NCBI GenBank assembly: GCA_023488865.1
Contig: JAMDDG010000342.1
Coordinates: forward strand, 1-33,121
Length of the DNA stretch: 33,121 nucleotides
Direction: 5' to 3'
DNA from: Bacteroidota bacterium
GTDB taxonomy: Bacteria; Bacteroidota; Bacteroidia; Bacteroidales; Prolixibacteraceae
Part shown: piece by piece, positions 6,806-14,290 of the stretch
How positions within the stretch are numbered: the first letter of the stretch is position 1
Layout of the letters: the number at the start of each line of letters is the position of its first letter
Translations under genes and position numbers: made by a program
Notes under the pieces: model-generated
Told to the model about the DNA's origin: nothing
Databases searched by the model: none
What the model saw: only the letters and a program-made list of their open reading frames with translations

Positions 6806-9015
6806 GAGAGAATTTGAAATATATTACGATAGAGCAATTACTGACTACAAATCAAATTTCTGTGCGTACAGCTAATTGCTGTCATAATGCAGAGTTTGAT
6901 TCGCTCTATGATATTATTTCATACTACGAACAAGGTAGTTCGTTTTCGACAATAAGAAATGCAGGCAAATTGACATGTGAAGAATTAAAGAATTTGTGTG
7001 AGAATTATTTGTCAAATCTATCTGATTTTGATTTGCAGAATGTTGAGGGCAAAGATTTAATGCCAGAAAGAAAAACTAAAGGTGAACTATTATATGAATC
7101 TTTAAGTACGAATCAGAGTCTTTTAATTGAACAGAAGTATTCAGAGTTAATTTCTCATTGCTCCGTTAGGACTTGTAATGGACTACGAAAATTCACAGCT
7201 AATGAATTTATCGAATCCTATTTAATCAGCGATAGCAACGAACTGATTAAGATAAAAAATATTGGTAAAAAATCGATAAATGAAATTCTCGAATTTAGAT
7301 TGAAGCTTAAGGCATTCATCGATGAAATAAAATACGTTAAAGATTCATCTTTGCAATGTATTAGATTGAATACAATAAACAAATATGGAGACTTTTGCGA
7401 CAACGATTTCGTTTCTAATTTTTACGAAAAATATTGCCATCTGCCAATGTTTTGGATTTTAGAGCAATATATTAAAAATGATAATTCTACAAGAATAGAA
7501 ATCTTAATAGATTCATTTCATGTTTTTCAACATCGGAAAATGCTTTCATTGGAAGAAATGGCACAAAAGCACAATTTTTCACGAGAGCGTGTAAGACAAA
7601 TTCGTAATGGTTTATTCCATAATATATTAAGGATTCCCATAGTGTTAATTGATAATAAAAAAAATTGCAATAGAAATTATGGAATGCTTCAAAGTAAAGA
7701 CGATTGGGCATATCTTTTGGATACTTTCAAAGAGATTGATATTTTTTGTCAAGAATCGTATGAAATACAAAATTGCTTGAAAGAAGAAGAATGCAATTTC
7801 TCAGTTGAGTTTGTTTTACAAATCGTTGCATACATTTTTCGGGATAAGTACTCTCTTTTTGGTGGCATTGATGTATCTCAAAGGTTTAGGATTTGGGATA
7901 CGACCTTTCTTGTAAAAAATGAATATTCCGACATTTTCGATTTTGAAAAAATGAGAGATGAATTTAGCAATGTCTTAATGGATAATGAGACCGATTATTT
8001 GTTAGACATTGAAGATTATATTGCAAATTCTCAATGTTGGGTAAAATATGATTATAATAAGACTTACAGTCTCGTAAGTATAGTAAGAGATATTTTACTT
8101 TACGAATTTCATTTATATTCAGATGGTATCGATGGTCGCATAAAAATACCGGCAAACAAAGAAAGGAAACCTATAGATGTGATATATGAAATATTACATC
8201 AAACCGGAAGGCCTATGCACTTAGATGAAATTTTTGAGGAATTCAAAATTATTTTACCGGAACATAAATATACAGAAGCAGCGCAATTAAGACCTTATCT
8301 ACAAAGACATGAAGCTATATCATACAGAAATAGAAAAAGTGTTTACACACTCAAGGAATGGGAGCATATCAAAACAGGTACTATTCGTGATGCTATCGTA
8401 GAATTCTTATCAGAAAATGATTTACCTCAAACTGCTGATGATATTACGGAATATGTATTACAATATTTTCCCGAGACAAATATTGCAAGCGTTAGAACCA
8501 GTATGTTTAATGATACCCAAAAACGTTTTTCCTTTTTCAAAGACAATATATTTGGATTAAAAGACAAAGAATATCCCTCTGAATACGAGTTAGGAGAACA
8601 ACAAGAAGTTTTAAGAAGATCGTTTGAACAACGGTTGCTTGATCTGGAGATATTCATTGTTGAAAAAGGGCATTTCCCTTTCGTTTCCAGCGGCAAAAGT
8701 AAAGAAGGATCACTTGGGCGATGGTGGTATCGAATTATCAACAATAAACAACAGATAAGTGAGTCACAACAAACAGAAGTGAATAGAGTTAAAGTTCAAT
8801 ATGCAGAATACGATACTGATAAGACAATTTATGATTGGAGTCTCAATTACAATAAGTTAAAGTGTTTTTTGCTTGAAAATAGGCGCATACCTTTTGCTCG
8901 TGGAGATGAGAAGTTTCTTTATCGATGGCTCAGTCGTGTAAATGAGGATTTTCAGAATTACAGGTTAACCGAAGAACAGCGACAAAAGTATATTGATCTC
9001 GCAAAATTGATTTGA
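6799..9015 (+). CDS. Multi-domain DNA-binding protein: alpha-CTD-like repeats, sigma-region-4-like HTH, winged helices, helicase-associated-like tail
   Basis: 738 residues; I do not know a named gene with this layout. Seen in order: two helix-hairpin-helix segments like the RNA polymerase alpha C-terminal domain (about 20-67 and 120-168; SVRTANCC... FSTIRNAGKLTCEELKNLC and SVRTCNGLRKF... IKIKNIGKKSINEILEF); a sigma-70 region-4-like helix-turn-helix at about 246-276 (MAQKHNFSRERVRQIRNGL); two winged-helix/HARE-HTH-like segments at about 455-520 and 525-590; and two helicase-associated-like repeats at about 612-665 and 685-735 (GHFPF...GSLGRWWYR and RRIPF...KFLYRWLSR). No nuclease or ATPase motif is visible. 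The start overlaps the end of dndE by seven bases and the next gene follows after one base. Possible roles (inference): recognising phosphorothioate or invading DNA, recruiting the helicase, or controlling transcription. Confidence 0.7.
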   Translation: MLRENLKYITIEQLLTTNQISVRTANCCHNAEFDSLYDIISYYEQGSSFSTIRNAGKLTCEELKNLCENYLSNLSDFDLQNVEGKDLMPERKTKGELLYESLSTNQSLLIEQKYSELISHCSVRTCNGLRKFTANEFIESYLISDSNELIKIKNIGKKSINEILEFRLKLKAFIDEIKYVKDSSLQCIRLNTINKYGDFCDNDFVSNFYEKYCHLPMFWILEQYIKNDNSTRIEILIDSFHVFQHRKMLSLEEMAQKHNFSRERVRQIRNGLFHNILRIPIVLIDNKKNCNRNYGMLQSKDDWAYLLDTFKEIDIFCQESYEIQNCLKEEECNFSVEFVLQIVAYIFRDKYSLFGGIDVSQRFRIWDTTFLVKNEYSDIFDFEKMRDEFSNVLMDNETDYLLDIEDYIANSQCWVKYDYNKTYSLVSIVRDILLYEFHLYSDGIDGRIKIPANKERKPIDVIYEILHQTGRPMHLDEIFEEFKIILPEHKYTEAAQLRPYLQRHEAISYRNRKSVYTLKEWEHIKTGTIRDAIVEFLSENDLPQTADDITEYVLQYFPETNIASVRTSMFNDTQKRFSFFKDNIFGLKDKEYPSEYELGEQQEVLRRSFEQRLLDLEIFIVEKGHFPFVSSGKSKEGSLGRWWYRIINNKQQISESQQTEVNRVKVQYAEYDTDKTIYDWSLNYNKLKCFLLENRRIPFARGDEKFLYRWLSRVNEDFQNYRLTEEQRQKYIDLAKLI

Positions 9016-9016
9016 T

Positions 9017-11251
9017 ATGTTGAAAGATAAAGACTTTAAATATAGATATTCTACTGGGAGAAAGGATCTGCCTTTCGACTTTTTCGAACTGGCGTTGTCG
9101 AATAGTATAAATTTTGACATGGGGTTAGGTTATTTCAGTAGTGCCTCGTTCAATATCCTCTCTGTTGGCATTGCTCATTTTATTAGTAATGGTGGTAACA
9201 TGCGTTTGTACATAAATCAATATCTTACGGAAGAGGATTATAAACTTTTGCAAAACAAGGAAATAGTTGATTTTGAGGATTATATATTACAATCTTTTTT
9301 TGCCCTTAAGAAAGCATTATCCCAGAGAGATGAACATTTTTTTAAATGCCTTTCATACCTTGTTCAAACTAATAGAATTGAAATAAAGATCGTAATTCCT
9401 AAAGATGGTGGATTAGCCCATGAGAAATTCGGCATTTTTACCGATAAAAATAATGATAAAGTTGCTTTTACAGGCTCCCTGAACTTAACGGCTGCTGCCT
9501 TGGTCAAGAATATTGAAACAATCGAATGTACATGCTCTTGGAAAAGTGAAGATAGCAGAGAAAGAATTAAATTAAGCGAACAAGATTTTTCGGAAATTTG
9601 GGACGGAAAAAACAACAATGTGTTGGTCTTCCCCGCAAAGAAATTCTGCCAAGAAATAGTGAAAACTTATCCTACTGTTGATTCTAACGAATTATTAATA
9701 CAAGAGAAAGAAATAATCAAAAAATTATCTAATAAAACAACTATTGTAAGTGAATCATTACCAAGCTATCAGACAATAAAAGAGCCTCATTTCCCCGATC
9801 AATATCCTGATGGTGCAAGACAATATCAAATTCAGGCGTATGAAGCGTGGCTAAAAAATGGCAAACGAGGTATATTTGCAATGGCTACCGGGACAGGTAA
9901 AACCATAACTTCATTGAATTGCGCTTTACTAGAATATAAAAACGATGGTGTTTACCAACTATTGATATTAGTGCCAACTATTGCATTAGTTGAGCAATGG
10001 ATTGACGAAATTGCGTTGTTCGATTTCAAAAATGTAATAACAGTATCTTCTGAAAATCCCCGATGGCGACAACAGATTGTAAAATTAGAAGATAAAGTTA
10101 CAAGAGGTAAGAGAGTTAGCTTTGTAATAGTATCTACTTACCAATCTTTCACAAATAAAGACTTTCAACAAATCTTACCTTATTTGCCTGAAGAAATGAT
10201 TATTATTGCCGATGAAGCACACAACATCGGATCCGAATCAGTTAGGGCAATTTTCAGATTATTACATTTAAGAAGGAGAATTGCATTATCTGCTACTCCA
10301 AGCCGAATTTACGACGAAGATGGAACAGCCGAGTTAGAAAGCTTCTTTAATGACAAACCTCCTTATGTATACAGTTTTTCTATGAGCCAGGCTATAGAAG
10401 AAGGTCGTCTAATGGAATATTGCTATTATCCCAAAATGGTTAAGCTGAACGATGATGAAATGCAAGAATATGCTGCAATCACAGAACAACTTATGCGGTT
10501 ATTTGATAATTCTTCAGGAGAATTTAGTGATAGCCAAAAGGCAAAGAAACTATTGATGTTACGTAAACGCATTTTACACAAAGCTGACGATAAAATGCGT
10601 GTATTTAAAGAAATAATCAAAGAAATCGGTAGTGAAAAGTTGAAATATTGTTTTGTATATGTTCCAGAGGGGAATAAAGTATTTGATTCTGATGAGGCTC
10701 TGTTATACTCTAAAACAGATATTGATTCAGATCAAGAAATATACGAAGAAAGCATAATGAAAAAAATGCTTGATTTAACAAAAGAGATTTCTCCTAACAC
10801 CACCTGTAATACATACACGGGAAAGAACAACAAAACTGAAAGAAAAGCTATTTTACAAGGTTTTGAAAGTGGACAAATAAATGTATTGTTCGCGATGAAA
10901 TGTTTAGATGAAGGGGTTGACGTGCCAAGAGCTGAGTATGGCATTTTTGCTTCAAGCACAGGAAATCCTCGACAGTTTATTCAAAGACGTGGTCGTTTAC
11001 TACGTAAACATAAGGAAAAAACATTCGCCCATATCTACGATATGGTCGTTGTACCTAATTATCAATCTCCATACTATTCTAAGGAATTTTGGCAAATGGA
11101 ACGCAGTCTGGTGAAAGGAGAATTAACTCGCGTTGCATATTTTGCCAATTTAGCAACCAATAATTATACGGGTGCTCTTCGATCTCTTGACGAAGTCGCA
11201 CGGTTTTACGAATTGGTATTATCTGAACTGATTTTGAGTATAAACCAATAA
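9017..11251 (+). CDS. PLD-family nuclease fused to DEAH-box helicase
   Basis: 744 residues. The N-terminal third has a phospholipase-D-like nuclease motif: H135 and K137 in AHEKFGIF, followed by FTGSLNLTAAAL (G153, S154, N156). One HKD-type half site implies action as a dimer. A superfamily 2 helicase core follows: RQYQIQAYEAW (Q-motif-like), Walker A MATGTGKT at 289-296, DEAH at 399-402, SATPSR from 425, then the C-terminal RecA domain with CLDEGVDVP and QRRGRLLR. PLD-helicase fusions are known from restriction and other anti-phage systems. Here it follows dndE and the DNA-binding protein directly, so it is the most likely DNA-cutting component of this module. DndF/DptF is not a PLD-helicase, so this is not a standard dndF. 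Confidence 0.85.
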   Translation: MLKDKDFKYRYSTGRKDLPFDFFELALSNSINFDMGLGYFSSASFNILSVGIAHFISNGGNMRLYINQYLTEEDYKLLQNKEIVDFEDYILQSFFALKKALSQRDEHFFKCLSYLVQTNRIEIKIVIPKDGGLAHEKFGIFTDKNNDKVAFTGSLNLTAAALVKNIETIECTCSWKSEDSRERIKLSEQDFSEIWDGKNNNVLVFPAKKFCQEIVKTYPTVDSNELLIQEKEIIKKLSNKTTIVSESLPSYQTIKEPHFPDQYPDGARQYQIQAYEAWLKNGKRGIFAMATGTGKTITSLNCALLEYKNDGVYQLLILVPTIALVEQWIDEIALFDFKNVITVSSENPRWRQQIVKLEDKVTRGKRVSFVIVSTYQSFTNKDFQQILPYLPEEMIIIADEAHNIGSESVRAIFRLLHLRRRIALSATPSRIYDEDGTAELESFFNDKPPYVYSFSMSQAIEEGRLMEYCYYPKMVKLNDDEMQEYAAITEQLMRLFDNSSGEFSDSQKAKKLLMLRKRILHKADDKMRVFKEIIKEIGSEKLKYCFVYVPEGNKVFDSDEALLYSKTDIDSDQEIYEESIMKKMLDLTKEISPNTTCNTYTGKNNKTERKAILQGFESGQINVLFAMKCLDEGVDVPRAEYGIFASSTGNPRQFIQRRGRLLRKHKEKTFAHIYDMVVVPNYQSPYYSKEFWQMERSLVKGELTRVAYFANLATNNYTGALRSLDEVARFYELVLSELILSINQ

Positions 11252-11260
11252 AAAAATAAT

Positions 11261-11476
11261 ATGACAGCGGAAGAAATTTTCAAAGAGGTATTGAAATCGG
11301 CTGAATTTCAAACGATTTTTCAAATTTCCAAAGAAGATTTGGAACGGGAAGATTTTTCTACAGAATCTGAATATCATGTTATAGAAATTGTCAAAGCAAT
11401 TCTAAGTGGACAGGAAAACCACAAGAGTAAAGAGCAGATCTTTCAAACCATTCAGAAACAAATAATGCAGTTATAA
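11261..11476 (+). CDS. Small hypothetical protein, 71 aa
   Basis: Acidic, apparently all-helical protein (AEEIFKEVLKSAEFQ at the start, helices at about 2-25, 35-50 and 55-70). No cysteine, signal peptide or membrane segment. I recognise no family. It is real by context: nine bases after the helicase gene and three bases before the ATPase gene, same strand, same AT-rich composition. A small adaptor between its two large neighbours is a reasonable guess, nothing more. Confidence 0.6.
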   Translation: MTAEEIFKEVLKSAEFQTIFQISKEDLEREDFSTESEYHVIEIVKAILSGQENHKSKEQIFQTIQKQIMQL

Positions 11477-11479
11477 GAT

Positions 11480-13615
11480 ATGGCTACAATAATTAAGTCC
11501 GTTAGTTTTCAGAACTTTTATAACTACTACGGAAGTTTTGACGAAAACACTTATCGTTTCAAAGAGGGTATTAATATTGTTAATGCCGACAATAATATGG
11601 GTAAATCCAAGTTCTACAACGGTATTCTTTGGATTTTGAAAGATACAGTATATGATTCGGATTTGAAAAAAATGGTCACTGCCGCCTCGTCATTTCTAAA
11701 AATGGCTTCGGGCAAGGCAATAAACGAGGAAAGCAATTTTGATATGGGAGTAAATATCACCTTCGTTGAGAATGAAAACATGTATTCCGTTTCAAAAATT
11801 GTACAGTTTAAGAAAGACGGTAACAGTTGGAAAACTAATGAAAAATTGGATATATTACAAACTATTGACAACCGCGATATTCCTGTTTTAGATACTGCAG
11901 ACAAGGACAAAATCACTAAAAAAATTATTCCGGCCGAGTTAATGAATTACGCATTACTACAAGGTGAATCAATGGAAGAGATGGTAGATTTGTCCTCCCA
12001 TAACGGTTTATCTTCTACGATTGAAGCTTTGGCAGGCATTAAAAATCTAATTGAAATTTGTGACATGTCAAAATTTCTCTCTAAAAATGCAAACGACTTG
12101 TTAAAGAAAAAGAATACCGAATTTACAACCAACAATGATAAAGTTGATGGGTATATCAAAGAACAAGAAATGCTTGAAGATCGTATTGAAAACACAACAA
12201 ATCAGATTGAAACTTATCGAACAGAGCTGTCCGAAGCAAAAAAAACTAAAGAACGATTAGAGGCATTACAACTTTATGCTGCTAAAAGAGGAGAATATAG
12301 AGAAAAACTGAGCAATTTGAATTCGGAAATTAATAGGTTAGAAGAAAAAAAGAATGAGAAAGAAAAAAGTATTACAGCAATGCTATTTTCCGAAAATTCG
12401 CCTTGGATATTGATGGGTTTGCAAGAGCAAATTTCATTGTTCGACGAACATAGAATAAACTTATCAAGCGAAATAGCTACTCAAAAGGCGATAAGCAATC
12501 CGTATACCAAATTACCCATAAACTCGCCTGATGCAATTTCTTTAAAAAGAATGATAGATACACATTTTTGTGAAGTTTGTGGTCGAGGAGCACCAGAAGA
12601 TTCGGATGCTTGGAAGCATATGAAAAAGATATATGACCGACCTGTTGAAAATACAAATAGAAATAATTTTTCCACATTTTACAGCGGTATTCAAACCACG
12701 GTCGGCTCATTTTCGTTGAGTATCCCTAAAATCACGGATAACTTACAGAAATATAGAGATAAAATTGATGAGTTGGAAGAATCTATTACAAAAAAGAAAG
12801 AAGAAAAAGATGTAGCCACACAAGAGTTCTTCAATATTGGCGGGAATGAAGGAGATTCTGATGTTAAGGACCGTCGGAACAAATTTGATTACGACCTTGC
12901 TACAAAAACTATTGATAAAAAAGATGAGGATATAAGAAAAGCAGAAAAATCAATAAAAGATTGGAAGGTTCGATTGAAGCAGATAGAAGAAGAAATAGAG
13001 GGTATAAACACAAACAGAGAAATTGAAAGTTATCGTAAATTTAAAGAAATTATGGTGAGTGTTGAGTATACTCTCCTTAATTCCAAAGAACGAATTTTTG
13101 ATGAAATTCTAAAATCATTGGAAATAAACGCCAACAAAAAATACGGGGAACTCACACAAGGCAATTTATCGGCAGGTGGTAAATTAAATTTCTCAAAGCA
13201 GGCTGATGGTACTGTTCAAGTTTGTATAAAAAATATCAATGACGGTGAATTGACCGGTCTTGGCACTGGATTTCAGCGGATGAAGCAGTTATCTATCATT
13301 ATGGCTATCATTTCTTCCAAGATTGGGAATAATCAATTTGATTATCCTTTTATTTCCGATGCACCATTTTCTGAGTTTGGTGACAATTTTATCAATAATT
13401 TCTTCAAAATAGCTCCGAATGTATTTACTCAAAGTATCATTTTTATAAAAGAATTATACGACTCTAAATCTGAGGATTTTCTAAATGATCTAGGTAAGAA
13501 GATTTTGAGAAAAATGGAAAATGGTGAAATACCAGGTACATTCTATGTAAATGTGATTGAAGAAAAGGCCGACACAACGAATTTAGTTACAAAAAATAAA
13601 TGTTATAAAGAATAA
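11480..13615 (+). CDS. SMC/Rad50-like ATPase with CxxC hook and degenerate motifs
   Basis: 711 residues. The head starts with KSVSFQNFYNYYGSF and a P-loop NADNNMGKS at 35-43, in which the usual first glycine is replaced (expected GxNGxGKS). Coiled-coil segments at about 200-300 and 430-530 flank an apex with CEVCG (C364, C367), as in Rad50 zinc hooks, suggesting dimerisation through a metal. The C-terminal head has LGTGFQRMKQLSI where LSGGE would be, and a Walker-B-like YPFISDAPFSEF. It differs from the DndD of this window, which has intact motifs and no hook. Likely role (inference): DNA-sensing or clamp partner of the PLD-helicase. Neighbour spacing is three bases upstream and five downstream. 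Confidence 0.75.
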   Translation: MATIIKSVSFQNFYNYYGSFDENTYRFKEGINIVNADNNMGKSKFYNGILWILKDTVYDSDLKKMVTAASSFLKMASGKAINEESNFDMGVNITFVENENMYSVSKIVQFKKDGNSWKTNEKLDILQTIDNRDIPVLDTADKDKITKKIIPAELMNYALLQGESMEEMVDLSSHNGLSSTIEALAGIKNLIEICDMSKFLSKNANDLLKKKNTEFTTNNDKVDGYIKEQEMLEDRIENTTNQIETYRTELSEAKKTKERLEALQLYAAKRGEYREKLSNLNSEINRLEEKKNEKEKSITAMLFSENSPWILMGLQEQISLFDEHRINLSSEIATQKAISNPYTKLPINSPDAISLKRMIDTHFCEVCGRGAPEDSDAWKHMKKIYDRPVENTNRNNFSTFYSGIQTTVGSFSLSIPKITDNLQKYRDKIDELEESITKKKEEKDVATQEFFNIGGNEGDSDVKDRRNKFDYDLATKTIDKKDEDIRKAEKSIKDWKVRLKQIEEEIEGINTNREIESYRKFKEIMVSVEYTLLNSKERIFDEILKSLEINANKKYGELTQGNLSAGGKLNFSKQADGTVQVCIKNINDGELTGLGTGFQRMKQLSIIMAIISSKIGNNQFDYPFISDAPFSEFGDNFINNFFKIAPNVFTQSIIFIKELYDSKSEDFLNDLGKKILRKMENGEIPGTFYVNVIEEKADTTNLVTKNKCYKE

Positions 13616-13620
13616 GTACT

Positions 13621-14115
13621 ATGGATGGACAGTCAATTAGAGACCGAATTGGTCAAAAAAGAGTAAATTACAATAAAAAATATGATGGTTTAATAAGAGC
13701 TATTTCAAAAGTAGGGGCTTCTTCTCAAAAAGGTGAATTTTCTTCATTTGGTCCCATTTACGAAACTTTTATGTACGCATTTATTATAGGATATAAATTA
13801 GGAGCACCTAAACCATTGGAAAGCGGGGAGAGAGTTGGATTTAATGATTTCGTAGATTTCAAGCCCACTCCAATTAGGGATTTTGTTTTAATGCTGCTAC
13901 TTAATAAATCAGAAAAATTTGGCATTAAGTGGATTGAATTAGAAAATGCAAGTGAAGACGTAATCAATACCTTTGTGACTGAACTTATTAGACAAATGGA
14001 AGGCTATGCAAATACAGGTTTCGAGTATCTACAAAACAAATGGAACAATGAGAATATGAAATTTCGTAATCCTTTTGTTTTTGTGAATTTTATCGAAGAA
14101 TTGAGTATGTCATAG
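13621..14115 (+). CDS. Hypothetical protein, 164 aa, last gene of the defence operon
   Basis: Soluble, mixed-charge protein with a basic N-terminus (RDRIGQKRVNYNKKYDG). The segment GEFSSFGPIYETFMYAF and a later GYANTGFEYLQ are the most family-like parts. The FGxxYxxxxxA pattern vaguely recalls the FGNYYPIYLAM core of the DndE here, but the rest does not align by eye. I assign no function. It starts five bases after the ATPase gene and ends the run of closely spaced plus-strand AT-rich genes. Together with the 71-aa protein it may be an accessory subunit of the ATPase complex. Confidence 0.65.
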   Translation: MDGQSIRDRIGQKRVNYNKKYDGLIRAISKVGASSQKGEFSSFGPIYETFMYAFIIGYKLGAPKPLESGERVGFNDFVDFKPTPIRDFVLMLLLNKSEKFGIKWIELENASEDVINTFVTELIRQMEGYANTGFEYLQNKWNNENMKFRNPFVFVNFIEELSMS

Positions 14116-14213
14116 GATACATACAGAAAAGAATAAACAAGTACCTAAAAAATTATGGAATCACGCAACTACTAAACTGGGTTCTTCCTGCGGGTTGACT
14201 GTCATCGGGCAGG

Positions 14214-14247
14214 ATTGTCAGATATTTCTGACTTTTCTTTAACTTTG
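14214..14247 (+). promoter_or_regulatory. Candidate ftsK promoter
   Basis: TAACTTTG at 14240-14247 matches the -7 box exactly, with ATTG at 14214-14217 as a -33 element 22 bases upstream. It would give a leader of about 37 bases before ATG 14291. A second exact box, TAAATTTG at 14262-14269, is an alternative with a shorter leader. Confidence 0.45.
14217..14240 (+). terminator. Possible terminator of the defence operon
   Basis: GTCAG (14217-14221), a six-base loop and CTGAC (14228-14232) are followed by TTTTCTTT. The stem is only five base pairs and overlaps the ftsK promoter region, so the call is weak. Confidence 0.3.
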
Positions 14248-14290
14248 TTCTGATTTAATCCTAAATTTGGCTTTTCAAATCAATCCGGTA

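Noticed and set aside
9017-11251. DndF/DptF homologue
   Set aside because: The PLD motif plus classical DEAH helicase order does not match DptF.
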